Shown: in pieces, positions 37,660 to 47,008 of the stretch | How the letters are laid out: every line of letters starts with the position of its first letter | How positions within the stretch are numbered: the first letter of the stretch is position 1 | Assembly (NCBI GenBank): GCA_003244105.1 | Contig: QHBK01000003.1 | Coordinates: 354,004-418,003 of the forward strand | Direction: 5' to 3' | DNA: 64,000 bases | Source of the DNA: Candidatus Eremiobacter antarcticus | Lineage (GTDB): Bacteria > Vulcanimicrobiota > Vulcanimicrobiia > Eremiobacterales > Eremiobacteraceae | Translations under genes and position numbers: made by a program | The notes under the pieces: model-generated | Told to the model about the DNA's origin: nothing | Databases searched by the model: none | What the model saw: the letters and a program-made list of their open reading frames with translations, nothing else

Positions 37660-39047
37660 GCAGCCGGAGCGAACCTCCAGGCGCGTCCGTCGACGCCATC
37701 GTGCTTGCGGCCGGCAAGGGCACGCGCATGAAGAGCCGCCGCCCCAAGGTGCTGCACGAATTGTGCGGGCGCAGCATGCTCGGCCACATCCTGCACACGC
37801 TGCGCGCGAGCGGGATCGATGGCATCAGCGTCGTCGTGAGCCCAGAGATGTACGCGCAGGTTTCGAAGGACGACGGTTTTGAGGCGGTGATCCAAGATCC
37901 GCAGCTGGGCACAGGGCACGCCGTGCAGATGGCTCTGGCTCACTTGGACGCGATCGCGCCCTCAGCGCTCGACCGTGGGGTTCTCGTGCTCGGCGCCGAC
38001 ATGCCGCTCATTCCGGCGAGCCTGATCGAGCGTGTGATCTCGACAACGCGCTCCCGCCCTGGCACGACGGCGCTCGTGACCGCTCGCGTAGCGCTGCCCT
38101 CGTTTTTCGGTCGAATCATCCGCGAGCGCGGCGCTTTGGTGCGGATCGTGGAACAGCGCGACGCCACGCCGCCGCAGCTGCAGATCGATGAAGTCAACGC
38201 GGGGATCTATTGCTTCGACGGTCCCGGCCTGCGTCACGCGATCGGCAAGCTGCGCGCCGACAACGCGCAGCGAGAGCTATACCTCACCGACTGCATCGCC
38301 GCCATTGTCGCGGCCGGCGGCAGGGTGGAAACCGTCGAGGCCGAGGCGGCTGCCGACGTTGCCGGCATCAACAACCAGGTGGAACTCGCGGCGGCGAGGG
38401 CTCTCCTGCAAGAACGAGTCCTGCGCGAGCACATGCTGGCCGGCGTCACGATCGTGGATCCTCGCAGCACGTACGTCGATTCCGGCGTGGCCATCGGCCA
38501 AGACACGACCATCCATCCGCAGACGCATCTGCTGGGCGATACGGTGATCGGTCAGGGTTGCGAAATCGGGCCGAACACGGTCATCGCGAACAGCCGGGTG
38601 GCGGACAGCGCGCAGATCCAGCAGTCGACGATCAAAGATTCGGCTGTGGGCGAGGGCGTCACGATCGGACCATTCGCACACCTGCGCAGCAACACGACGG
38701 TGGAGAGCGGCGCCCACATCGGCAATTTCGTCGAGATGAAAAAGAGCCGGATGGGCCGCGGCGCTAAAGCGGGCCACCTGACGTACCTGGGCGATGCAGA
38801 CGTCGGCGAAAACGCCAACATCGGCGCAGGCACCATCACGTGCAATTACGACGGAACGCACAAGCACAAGACCAAAGTGGGCAAATCCGCTTTCATCGGC
38901 TCGAACTCGTCGTTGGTCGCACCGCTCGACGTCGGTGAGGGCGCCCTCACGGGCGCAGGCTCCGTCGTGATCCGCGACGTGCCCCCAGGGGAACGCGTGG
39001 TCGGCAACCCGGCCAGAGCGCTGCCGAAGAAAAACGCCAAGCCATGA
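37656..39047 (+). CDS. glmU: Bifunctional UDP-N-acetylglucosamine diphosphorylase / glucosamine-1-phosphate acetyltransferase
   Basis: Makes UDP-GlcNAc, the precursor of peptidoglycan and lipopolysaccharide, in two steps; 463 residues. The N-terminal uridyltransferase has AIVLAAGKGTRMKSRRPKVLHEL and DPQLGTGHAVQMAL. The C-terminal half is a left-handed beta-helix of hexapeptide repeats (IGQGCEIGPNTVIANS, IGPFAHLRSNTTVESGAHIGNFVEMKKS) followed by the acetyltransferase site LTYLGDADVGENANIGAGTITCNYDG. It starts at ATG 37656 overlapping gltX, and its end overlaps the next gene by four bases. Confidence 0.97.
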   Translation: MSSRSEPPGASVDAIVLAAGKGTRMKSRRPKVLHELCGRSMLGHILHTLRASGIDGISVVVSPEMYAQVSKDDGFEAVIQDPQLGTGHAVQMALAHLDAIAPSALDRGVLVLGADMPLIPASLIERVISTTRSRPGTTALVTARVALPSFFGRIIRERGALVRIVEQRDATPPQLQIDEVNAGIYCFDGPGLRHAIGKLRADNAQRELYLTDCIAAIVAAGGRVETVEAEAAADVAGINNQVELAAARALLQERVLREHMLAGVTIVDPRSTYVDSGVAIGQDTTIHPQTHLLGDTVIGQGCEIGPNTVIANSRVADSAQIQQSTIKDSAVGEGVTIGPFAHLRSNTTVESGAHIGNFVEMKKSRMGRGAKAGHLTYLGDADVGENANIGAGTITCNYDGTHKHKTKVGKSAFIGSNSSLVAPLDVGEGALTGAGSVVIRDVPPGERVVGNPARALPKKNAKP

Positions 39048-40321
39048 GCGCGCACATCTGGGAATCGATCGCGATCGCCGCCGCGATCATCGCAGCGTTT
39101 GGGTTGGGAGCATGGATACGCCGTCGCTTCTCTGCGGTGCGAGCGCGCGCGACCGAGGCGGAACGCAAGGTGGCGCTGCTGACGCAGATCGCGCCTTCCA
39201 TGACCGAAGCGTCGATGGATTCCGTGGCTGCCACGTGCGGCCGCGTGGTCGAACGTTTTGAAACGCTCGTGGGAGCCGACGTGATCCTGTGCTTCGTCGA
39301 CGTCGACGGACGTCCGGTGTTGGGCGCCAAGTCCGACGTCGGCTATGCGGGGTTTCTCCGAGTGGGCGAAGGCTACGAAGGTGACAGTATCTTGACGTGG
39401 ACGCAGAACCGGTCGACGGCCGCCCTCACGGGGCCCTGCGAGGCCGACGTGCCGCCCGACGTCGCGATCGCCGACCTCTCTAAAGAAGCCGACGGTGCGA
39501 GGCTCGGGGGCCCGCTTGCGGGCAGCCGCGACCGGGTCTGGGCTCTGTGCATGCCGATGACGCTTTACCGCGGCTACGGTCTGCGGCCCGCGTGTGTCGG
39601 CGCGATCTATGCGGAACGCAAGCGAGAGATCCCGTTCACGCACGGCGACTTGCGTACGGCGGGGCTGATATCGCGGCTGGCGGGCGACGCGCTGGCGCGT
39701 GCACGGTTCGCAGATGCGGTCCGCAAGGAATCGGAGATCGATCCGCTCACGCAACTGCTGACCGCCGGCGCGTTCCGCAAACGCCTGCGCGAAGAAATCG
39801 AAAAGCGCCGCTATGACGCGGGGCCGGCGTCCAAGGACATTGCGCTTTTCTTCATCGATACGGATCAGTTCAAGTCGTGGAACGACACGTTTGGTCACAC
39901 GGTTGGCGACATGCTGCTCAAGCGCTTGGCGGAGACCTTCCAGGAAGTCGCAAGCTCTGGTGGATTCGCCGGACGCAACGGCGGAGATGAGTTTTGCATC
40001 GCTCTGTTCGATCGCACCAAGGATGATGCCGTTGAGACGGCCGAGCGGCTGCGCGCGAAGGTGGAGAAGAGCGACCTGATGGGTGCATCGCAGGTATCGC
40101 CCGCGCGTCGCATCCCCGTGACCATCAGCATCGGTGTGGCGCACTTTCCCGTCGACGTACCGCCCAACTCGGCGGCGCCGGCGGACAGATTGCTGGAAGC
40201 GGCCGACGCCTGCATGTACGAGTCCAAACGTTGCGGACGCAACCGCGTGGAGTTCTCTCGCGTTCGGGCGCTGCCGCGCGAGGTACGGTACCCTGGCGAG
40301 GGCCCGATACCACGCCGCTGA
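39044..40321 (+). CDS. Membrane-anchored diguanylate cyclase (GAF-like plus GGDEF)
   Basis: Synthesises the second messenger cyclic di-GMP. The 425-residue protein has an N-terminal transmembrane helix (IAIAAAIIAAFGLGAWI), a GAF-like sensor region (about 45-215; GRVVERFETLVGADVILCFVDVDGRPVLGAKS) and a GGDEF domain from about 235: IDPLTQLLTAGAFRKRL, then the active site RNGGDEF (GGDEF at 313-317) and the final ACMYESKRCGRNRV. No RxxD inhibitory site is visible just upstream of GGDEF, so product inhibition at that site is unlikely. The start overlaps glmU by ATGA. Confidence 0.93.
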   Translation: MSAHIWESIAIAAAIIAAFGLGAWIRRRFSAVRARATEAERKVALLTQIAPSMTEASMDSVAATCGRVVERFETLVGADVILCFVDVDGRPVLGAKSDVGYAGFLRVGEGYEGDSILTWTQNRSTAALTGPCEADVPPDVAIADLSKEADGARLGGPLAGSRDRVWALCMPMTLYRGYGLRPACVGAIYAERKREIPFTHGDLRTAGLISRLAGDALARARFADAVRKESEIDPLTQLLTAGAFRKRLREEIEKRRYDAGPASKDIALFFIDTDQFKSWNDTFGHTVGDMLLKRLAETFQEVASSGGFAGRNGGDEFCIALFDRTKDDAVETAERLRAKVEKSDLMGASQVSPARRIPVTISIGVAHFPVDVPPNSAAPADRLLEAADACMYESKRCGRNRVEFSRVRALPREVRYPGEGPIPRR

Positions 40322-40343
40322 ACTCCAGCTTGGCGCTCCTTTC

Positions 40344-40874
40344 ATGAATACCGGCCTCATCGGGCGTCGTTCTCCTGAGCGGCCGAAGAGGCGGCGGCGA
40401 CGGTTGATCTGGCTGCTTGCCGCCGGCTTTTGCATCCTGGGAGTGTTCGTAGCCGGCACTCACGACTTCGAAAGACAAGGCGGCCGGCAAATCCAAAAAG
40501 CGGCCCCGGCTGTGCGGCGGATTTTGCCGGCGCCGGTCAAGCGGATCTTGGCAGGCATCCGCGACCGGCTCCCCATCTATGGAAAAACGCCGGTGTGGCT
40601 CGTCCGAAAAGTCGGGAGCGTCTTCTATTTCGGAATCGTCGGCCTGTTCGCGGTCGCTCTGCGGCGCCGAGTGACGCAGACGACGCTTGGCGTCTTCACC
40701 GTGACCATACTCGCGGCCGTCGCGATGTCGGCGATCATCGAAGCATTTGAGTTCCCCGAAGAGATCGATGACGTCATCTTAGACCTCGCGTGCGGAGCGG
40801 TAGGAGGGGTTATGGCGGGGTTGTTGGCCGTATGGTGGCTGCGCCGCTCCGGCGGGATCGCGCCGAATCCATAG
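40344..40874 (+). CDS. VanZ-like membrane protein
   Basis: A small integral membrane protein of 176 residues started at ATG 40344. It has an arginine-rich N-terminus (PKRRRRRLIWLLAAGFCILGVF), about four hydrophobic segments, and in the last third IIEAFEFPEEIDDVILDLACGAVGGVMAG, which matches the acidic E-x-x-Q/F ... D-D-x-x-x-N/D-x-x-G pattern of VanZ-like proteins. VanZ itself gives low-level teicoplanin resistance, but most relatives have no known role. It follows the cyclase with a 22-base gap. Confidence 0.6.
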   Translation: MNTGLIGRRSPERPKRRRRRLIWLLAAGFCILGVFVAGTHDFERQGGRQIQKAAPAVRRILPAPVKRILAGIRDRLPIYGKTPVWLVRKVGSVFYFGIVGLFAVALRRRVTQTTLGVFTVTILAAVAMSAIIEAFEFPEEIDDVILDLACGAVGGVMAGLLAVWWLRRSGGIAPNP

Positions 40875-40908
40875 GCTGACGCTCGCAACTCGACGAACCG
40901 CCACGGCC

Positions 40909-41712
40909 ATGACAGCATTGTACAAGTACGGTGAGATGACGTGGCAGCAGATCAAAGACGCCGCCGCAGCTGGCCGCGTTGCCGTCGTCCCGGTCGCGAC
41001 GATCGAGGATCACGGTCTCCACTTGCCCGTGGATACCGACGTCTTGCTCTGCACGACTGCCTGCGAGCGAGCGGTGGCCCAAGCGCCCGACCGTGCAGTG
41101 CTGGTGCCGCCCATCAACCATGGCTACAGCCCTCATCATATGGATTTCCCGGGGCCCATCACGATCGGCGCGGACACCTTCATCAAGTACGGCGTCGATG
41201 TGTGCAAGAGCTTGGTCGCCCACGGATTCCGCCGCGTGCTGATCGTCAACGGACACGGGAGCAACACCCCGTTCGTGGACATCATCGCTCGCCTCACAGT
41301 CGTCGAGACGGGCGCGCTCGCCGCGGCCGTCAACTATTGGGCCGCCCCCGGAGTGCGGCAGGTAGCTGAAGCACTGCGCGATTCAGAGACCGGCGGCATG
41401 AACCACGCCTGCGAGTTTGAGACATCCATCTATCTCGCTCTTCGGCCGGACCTCGTCGACATGTCCAAGGCCGAGCGCGATTTCACGTATAACCCGTCAA
41501 AGAACTATTGGATGGATCTGGTGGGCGGCGAGGGTCCGCTTGTCATGATGGAATACTGGAGCGCCCTCTCCCGCAGCGGCGTGATGGGCGACCCGACGAA
41601 AGCAACCGCCGAAAAAGGCGAACGGCTGCTCGCGGCTGCGGCCCACGGCATCGTCGAGCTGATCGACGAGATGCGCAGCCGCCGGCCGGCCCATCGCGTC
41701 GATCATCACTGA
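40909..41712 (+). CDS. Creatininase family protein (metal-dependent amidohydrolase)
   Basis: A 267-residue member of the creatinine amidohydrolase family. Metal-binding and catalytic stretches are VATIEDHGLHLPVDTDVLL (family: E-x-H-G-x-H-L-P-x-x-T-D), NHGYSPHHMDFPG, LIVNGHGSNTPFVD and NHACEFETSIYLALRPDLV. Family members include creatininase, formamide hydrolases of riboflavin/F420 routes and the mycofactocin peptidase; nothing in the neighbourhood selects one. Its last seven bases overlap the convergent yjbQ-like gene. Confidence 0.85.
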   Translation: MTALYKYGEMTWQQIKDAAAAGRVAVVPVATIEDHGLHLPVDTDVLLCTTACERAVAQAPDRAVLVPPINHGYSPHHMDFPGPITIGADTFIKYGVDVCKSLVAHGFRRVLIVNGHGSNTPFVDIIARLTVVETGALAAAVNYWAAPGVRQVAEALRDSETGGMNHACEFETSIYLALRPDLVDMSKAERDFTYNPSKNYWMDLVGGEGPLVMMEYWSALSRSGVMGDPTKATAEKGERLLAAAAHGIVELIDEMRSRRPAHRVDHH

Positions 41713-42122
41713 GCCCCTAACGCCTTCAGCAAGATCCGCTTGGGGCGGCGCCCGTCGAATTCGCCGTAGTGGATGCGTTCCCACGGACCGAGATCCAGCG
41801 CTCCACCGGTCACCGGAACGATGACCTGATGCCCGAGCAGCATTCGCTTCAGGTGCGCGTCGGCGTTGTCTTCGCCGGTGCGATGATGCTCGTATTCAGG
41901 CTTCGCTGGAGCCAGATCTTCGAGCCAGCGCATGATGTCGGCCCACAACCCTGACTCGTGGTCGTTCACGAAGATGCTCGAGGTGATGTGCATCGTGCTG
42001 ACCAGCAGCAAGCCATCGCGCAATGTGGCGCGCTGGCGCACGCCTTCCACCTGCTCGGTGATATCCAAAATTTCGTATCGCTTCTTCGTATTCATCGTGA
42101 GGTACTCGGTATGTGCGATCAA
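41706..42122 (-). CDS. YjbQ/UPF0047 family protein
   Basis: A 138-residue protein of the YjbQ family, in which some members have weak thiamine-phosphate synthase activity. The signatures are GLLLVSTMHITSSIFVNDHESGLW, TGEDNADAHLKRMLLGHQVIVPV and LGPWERIHYGEFDGRRPKR, with the three metal-binding His/Asp/Glu sets. I keep the TTG start at 42122 since homology with relatives extends upstream of the first ATG (42095). It converges on the creatininase gene with a seven-base overlap. Confidence 0.92.
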   Translation of the reverse strand: MIAHTEYLTMNTKKRYEILDITEQVEGVRQRATLRDGLLLVSTMHITSSIFVNDHESGLWADIMRWLEDLAPAKPEYEHHRTGEDNADAHLKRMLLGHQVIVPVTGGALDLGPWERIHYGEFDGRRPKRILLKALGAQ

Positions 42123-42137
42123 CGCTGACCCTCCTGG

Positions 42138-42167
42138 CTCAAAGCGAAGGACTGATTATCCTTTGAG
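42138..42167 (+). promoter_or_regulatory. Inverted repeat upstream of the TonB receptor
   Basis: CTCAAAG (42138-42144) and CTTTGAG (42161-42167) form a perfect seven-base inverted repeat separated by 16 bases, 62 bases before the receptor ATG. It could be a regulator binding site or an RNA hairpin; I cannot tell which. Confidence 0.35.
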
Positions 42168-42228
42168 GGAACTCATCCGACCAAACTTTTGGCGCCGCAT
42201 CGTGGCAAAAGCAAACCGGGAGGTCGTC

Positions 42229-45200
42229 ATGCATCACGCTCGCCGCTTCATCATAGCGCTGGGGCTGGCTTTCTTCGTGGGCGCTTGCGCAGGGAGCGTC
42301 GCCATGGCCGGCACGACCGGAGGCATCAGCGGCCGTGTGCTTGACAGCGCCACGCGTGCGCCGGTCGCGGGCGTCAAGGTCACAGCGGTTGCACCTTCGG
42401 AGAGCGCAACTTCGCTGACCGACGCAAGCGGTTCGTACAGCTTCGTCTCGCTCGGTCCGGACACATACACCCTGACGGCCTCCAAAGACGGTTACGATGT
42501 GACGGTGCAGCACGGGGTCACGGTGCTGGCCGACCAAACACAGACCGTCACGATCAGCGTCACCAAAAGCCCGACGGTCATCGGACGGATAAACGTCGTC
42601 GGCACGACCGGTCTGCTCAAGCCGGGAACTACAAGCGATATCTACTCCGTCAACCCGGCCGGTCAAGCGGCCGCAGTCGCCCTTGCCGGCTCTGGCAACC
42701 TCAACCAGGCGTATAGCGCCATGGCATCCGTGCCGGGCGTCTCCTCCGTGCAGGGCCAGCAGGGTTGGTACCAGCCAGTGTACATCCGTGGCGGCGATCT
42801 CGACCAAGTCGGCTGGGAGTTCGACGGCATCCCCGTCAATCGCACGTACGACAACGCGCCGCAGACGTTCTTGTCGAACCTGGGCCAGCAGGAGCTTCAG
42901 GTGTACACGGGCGGCACGTCAGCCAACGCTGACGCATCGGGCATCGCGGGCTACGTAAACCAGGTGATCAAGAGAGGCACGCGGCCGGGCTTCGGCAACC
43001 TCGATGTCGGCATCGGGGCGCCCGTGTTCTACAACAAGGCCAGCATCGAGGCGGGCGGCGCCACCCCGGATCAGAAATTCTCGTACTACGCGGGCCTGGC
43101 CAAAGCCGATCAATCCTTTCGCTACCTCGACCAATCCAATGGCGCCGGCCATATCAACCAGGGGTTTTTCTATCCGATCAGCCCGGGGGCGGGCACCGGT
43201 CCTGAGTTCGGCCCAGGCTATATGTATGGCATCGCAGACACGCGTGACGGCGAGAACGTCGCGAACTTCCATCTGCGCGTCGGTCAGTCCGACGACTTGC
43301 AGCTTCTCTACCTGACAAGCTATTTGTGGTTCGACATCCCAAGCTCGCTCAACGATCTCTACGGTGCGAATACCCCTTACAGCACCATCAATGCCAACCA
43401 AGGCTTCGCCGTGACGTATGCCGACGGAGCGGTGTATCAAGGCGCGCTGATGCAACCGCCCGTGCAGCCGGCGAATCCATGCCACGATCCCTCCGGCAAC
43501 ATCGGCGATTCGCCGTACGGCGTCTGCTATCTATACCCGAGCACTCCGCATTTCTACGGTGCCCCCATCGATCGCAACTTGCGTGACACCAACGTCAACA
43601 CCGTTTCCATCACCAAACTGCAATATCAGAAAAATTTCTCGAGCAGGTCATATCTGCGCCTATTCGGGTACGGGATGTACTCGGAGTGGTTCATCCACGG
43701 TCCGCTCGCTCCGGTGCTGCTGTTCGACGCTTCTCTCGGAGATTACGAACTGCCCTCGCACACGTACGGCGTGGTGGCCGATTACTCGAATCAGCTCAAC
43801 GACAAACACCTCGTGACGCTTTCCGGATACTATTCCACCACGCGCATCCAGCGCTATACGACGACGGGCGGCTTTCCCGGCAATTCCGCCTTCGTGGCGG
43901 TGACGAGCGACGTAAGCTCAGGCGGAAACTGCTTCGACCCGGTCAACGGCGTCCAAGTGTTCTGCGTCGCGCCAAGTCCGCCGCACTATCGCGGCCCGTA
44001 CACCGACGCGTTCGGCAATCAAGTGCAAGGGACGCTGCAGGATCCATTCGCCGGCGTGGCCGTGCCGGCCGTGGGCCAATGGCTCGTCACCGAGACGGGC
44101 TATCGGGCGAACTTCAACAAGCTCAATCCCGTGTTCTCAGCCTTGTCCATCAACGACAATTGGAAACCGACCGACCGGCTCACGTTCAACATCGGTGCGC
44201 GCATCGAGAACTACCGCAACAACTTGACCGACAACACCGTGAACGGCTTTCCTGCTCGCGCGTTTTGGTTCAACGCGTACAACAACGAGTTCTGTTACGC
44301 TCCGGGCTATTTCCAGCCGCTGCAGAAGATCAATTCACCAACGGACAGCTGCGCAGCCGACTGGCCGCTGACCACGCCGATCCATATGGTCAACGAGAAT
44401 CCCGGCTCGTTCTCGCACACGGAATTCCAGCCGCGCTTCGGCACGACGTACAGCGCGAGCTCGGACGACATCTTCCGGTTCTCCGCCGGCCTCTACTCGC
44501 GGCCGGCGAGCACGCGCGAGGCTTCCTGGAACGTGACGGAGCAGAACCTGGCGGCGTTCCTCGGCGTCAACTTCGCGGCCTACGGTCAATTCACACCCAA
44601 CCACGACGTGCGCCCCGACCGTTCGTCGAATTTCGACATCTCGTGGGAGCACCACTTCGCGGGCTCCGACACGAGCTTCAAGGTGACCCCCTTCTATCGC
44701 AGCACGCAGGACCAGGTCCAGCAGATCATCATCAACGCTCTGAGCGGCCTGTTCGGTTCGTTCAACACCGGCAGACAAACCGTGTCCGGAGTCGAGTTCG
44801 CGCTTCAAAAAGGGAGTTTCGCAAACAACGGGTGGGCGTACAACCTTGCCTTCACGCATACGAACAGTCACATTCGGTACAATAGTTTTTCCAACGGCCG
44901 CAACGTCATCGACAACATGAACGCCTACATCCAGCTCTACAACTCGTACACCTCGGCCTGCGCCGGGGCAGTTGCTTCGAGCGATGCCACCTCGCGCTGC
45001 GGCGTGTTCGGCGGCGCCGAGGCGTTTGCCACCGAGCCGAACGCAGCTGCGAATCCGTACTTTCTCAACGCGCCGCAGCCGCTGCTCGACCGCAACGCCG
45101 AGTACGCCCCGTACGACCTCGTGCCGGTGCCGTTCGCCGCTGCCAATGGCTACGAGGTTCCCAACGTCGCCTCGCTGATCGTCAACTACAAGAGCGGCCC

Positions 45201-45678
45201 GCTTTCGCTCACGCCCAGTCTGACGTACAGCTCGGGTTCGGTGTACGGCTCGCCGTTGTCGTGGCCCGGCCCGCAGCCATTCGCGCCGGGAGACGGCTAC
45301 GGGGTACCGCTCATGATCCCAGACCCGTACACCGGCAAGTTCGACAACTTCGGCGACTTCCGTCAGCCAACTCGGCTCACGCTCAACATGGGGATCGGTT
45401 ACGATGTTTCCAAGAACGTGCACGCGGCTCTGACGCTCACGAACATCGTCGACCAGTGCAACCAGCGCGGCTACGCTTGGGATTACGCGGGCGTCTGCAC
45501 GTACTCATCGCTGCCGTCGTCGTTCCTGTCACCCACAGGCGGCATGCTTGGGGATGCTGCGGCCGGCCCGGTGCAATTGAAGTTCCCCTACGCCATGTGG
45601 CTCAACAACAACAACACCGGGTTCGTCGGGGTGAAGATCCCGATGCAAGCGTCTCTGAACGTTCGGTTCAAGATCTAG
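42229..45678 (+). CDS. TonB-dependent receptor with N-terminal carboxypeptidase-regulatory-like domain
   Basis: Outer-membrane gated channel for energised uptake, 1149 residues. ATG 42229 follows GGGAGG and gives a signal peptide (FIIALGLAFFVGACAGSVAMA). A carboxypeptidase-regulatory-like domain follows (about 28-115; GGISGRVLDSATRAPVAGVKVTAV ... YSFVSLGPDTYTLTASKDGY). The plug domain (about 130-250) includes SVPGVSSVQGQQGWYQPVYIRGGDLDQVGWEFDGIPVNR, then a long beta-barrel with many aromatic and asparagine-rich strands. The last residues are LNVRFKI rather than the usual terminal Phe. The ligand is unknown; no TonB/ExbBD or transporter sits nearby. It shows the cell has an outer membrane. Confidence 0.93.
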   Translation: MHHARRFIIALGLAFFVGACAGSVAMAGTTGGISGRVLDSATRAPVAGVKVTAVAPSESATSLTDASGSYSFVSLGPDTYTLTASKDGYDVTVQHGVTVLADQTQTVTISVTKSPTVIGRINVVGTTGLLKPGTTSDIYSVNPAGQAAAVALAGSGNLNQAYSAMASVPGVSSVQGQQGWYQPVYIRGGDLDQVGWEFDGIPVNRTYDNAPQTFLSNLGQQELQVYTGGTSANADASGIAGYVNQVIKRGTRPGFGNLDVGIGAPVFYNKASIEAGGATPDQKFSYYAGLAKADQSFRYLDQSNGAGHINQGFFYPISPGAGTGPEFGPGYMYGIADTRDGENVANFHLRVGQSDDLQLLYLTSYLWFDIPSSLNDLYGANTPYSTINANQGFAVTYADGAVYQGALMQPPVQPANPCHDPSGNIGDSPYGVCYLYPSTPHFYGAPIDRNLRDTNVNTVSITKLQYQKNFSSRSYLRLFGYGMYSEWFIHGPLAPVLLFDASLGDYELPSHTYGVVADYSNQLNDKHLVTLSGYYSTTRIQRYTTTGGFPGNSAFVAVTSDVSSGGNCFDPVNGVQVFCVAPSPPHYRGPYTDAFGNQVQGTLQDPFAGVAVPAVGQWLVTETGYRANFNKLNPVFSALSINDNWKPTDRLTFNIGARIENYRNNLTDNTVNGFPARAFWFNAYNNEFCYAPGYFQPLQKINSPTDSCAADWPLTTPIHMVNENPGSFSHTEFQPRFGTTYSASSDDIFRFSAGLYSRPASTREASWNVTEQNLAAFLGVNFAAYGQFTPNHDVRPDRSSNFDISWEHHFAGSDTSFKVTPFYRSTQDQVQQIIINALSGLFGSFNTGRQTVSGVEFALQKGSFANNGWAYNLAFTHTNSHIRYNSFSNGRNVIDNMNAYIQLYNSYTSACAGAVASSDATSRCGVFGGAEAFATEPNAAANPYFLNAPQPLLDRNAEYAPYDLVPVPFAAANGYEVPNVASLIVNYKSGPLSLTPSLTYSSGSVYGSPLSWPGPQPFAPGDGYGVPLMIPDPYTGKFDNFGDFRQPTRLTLNMGIGYDVSKNVHAALTLTNIVDQCNQRGYAWDYAGVCTYSSLPSSFLSPTGGMLGDAAAGPVQLKFPYAMWLNNNNTGFVGVKIPMQASLNVRFKI

Positions 45679-45733
45679 TTAAGGCGAAATATATTCGCGG
45701 CGAGCTCCTCGATCGCTCGCATGCCGCGAGCGG

Positions 45734-46948
45734 ATGATACGCTTTCCGCCGGACCTCGAGCGGTTGGTCGACGGGCTCTATCCGCCGCAACGGCAGACGC
45801 TCGCGGTCGACCTCGCGCACGTCCATTACCTCACCTACTTCGCCGTCGTCGCCCTCGAGCTTGGCCTGCTCAGCGCGTTCTACTTCAGCGGCTTGGCGAC
45901 GCGGCTGCGCCGTGTCGTTGAAGCGGCGATCGGAGCGGCATGGCTGCGCGCCGCGGTCTACATCGTCCTGTTGATGGTCGGGCTTGCCGTCGCGGAAGTG
46001 CCCTTGAGCTTTTTTGCCGGATTCACAACGCCGCATCGCTTCGGACTGAGCGACGAGAGCGCGGCTCGCTGGTTTCGCGATTGGACGATCGGCGTGGGCG
46101 TGAGCGCCGTCGTGTCGGGCTTCGTCGGCGCGTCTTTGCTGCGCGCGATGGCGCGTTTGCGCTCGTGGCCCGCGATTGCCGCGCTCGCCGCCGGACCGCT
46201 GCTCTTTTTCGGCAGCGCGATCTATCCGCTGTACGTGGCGCCGCTTTTCAATCGCTACACGCCGATGCCGCCGACGCCTCTGAGCCGCGAGATCCTCGCG
46301 TTTGCAAAGGAGCAAGGGCTGGACGCGTCCGTCCTCTACGAATACGACATGAGCGCCCAGACGCGCGAAGCCAACGCCTACGTGGCGGGTCTCGGCAAGA
46401 CCGAACGCATCGCGGTGGCCGACACGCTGCTGCGGGCGCTGCCGCGCCCGGAGGTGATGTATGTCGTCGCGCATGAGATCGGCCATTACAAGCTGGGCCA
46501 TCTTTGGATCGGCACCTTCGAAGGCTGGTTCGGGGCGGCGGCCGCCGTTTTTTGGGTGTGGTTGGCGGCGTCGTGGCTGCGACGAGACACGCGGCGATGC
46601 GGCAGCATAGCCGATCCGGCCGCGGTTCCGATCATCCTCGCGATGCTGGTGCTGTTCCAGCTCCTCACCGCTCCGCTGAGCAATGCGCTGTCGCGCAACA
46701 TCGAGCAGGCCGCCGACGCCTTCGCAGCCGAGCACACGCGCCTCGGCGCGGCCGGGGTGCGCGCGTTCGCGCGGCTTGCATCGCAAGATCTTCAGGTGCT
46801 GCACCCCTCGCGTTTGGCCGTGTGGTACTTCTACAGCCACCCGCCGACCGACCAGCGCATCGCCTTTGCGGCGAGCCGGACCCGTTCGGTGGTTCGCCCC
46901 GGCGCTTCAGGCACAATCGGGACCAGCGCCCCAAGTCCCGAACCTTGA
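45734..46948 (+). CDS. Ste24-like M48 family zinc metallopeptidase
   Basis: Membrane zinc protease of 404 residues. Several N-terminal transmembrane helices (for example FAVVALELGLLSAFYFSGL and VYIVLLMVGLAVAEVPLSFF) precede the catalytic motif HEIGHYKLGHLW (HExxH) at about residue 250. A downstream glutamate region, NIEQAADAFAAEHT, supplies the third zinc ligand, and FYSHPPTDQRIAFA closes the domain as in Ste24/HtpX relatives. Likely role is membrane protein quality control. It begins 55 bases after the receptor gene. Confidence 0.92.
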   Translation: MIRFPPDLERLVDGLYPPQRQTLAVDLAHVHYLTYFAVVALELGLLSAFYFSGLATRLRRVVEAAIGAAWLRAAVYIVLLMVGLAVAEVPLSFFAGFTTPHRFGLSDESAARWFRDWTIGVGVSAVVSGFVGASLLRAMARLRSWPAIAALAAGPLLFFGSAIYPLYVAPLFNRYTPMPPTPLSREILAFAKEQGLDASVLYEYDMSAQTREANAYVAGLGKTERIAVADTLLRALPRPEVMYVVAHEIGHYKLGHLWIGTFEGWFGAAAAVFWVWLAASWLRRDTRRCGSIADPAAVPIILAMLVLFQLLTAPLSNALSRNIEQAADAFAAEHTRLGAAGVRAFARLASQDLQVLHPSRLAVWYFYSHPPTDQRIAFAASRTRSVVRPGASGTIGTSAPSPEP

Positions 46949-47008
46949 CAGCGTTTTAGCCTTGGTGCTACGATTTTTCCTCATCAGACTTGCGAAGGCA
47001 GAGTCATC

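Noticed and set aside
38846-40459. Long open frame (537 codons) antisense to glmU and the diguanylate cyclase.
   Set aside because: Arg/His/Ala-rich shadow with no motif; the opposite strand holds well-supported genes throughout.
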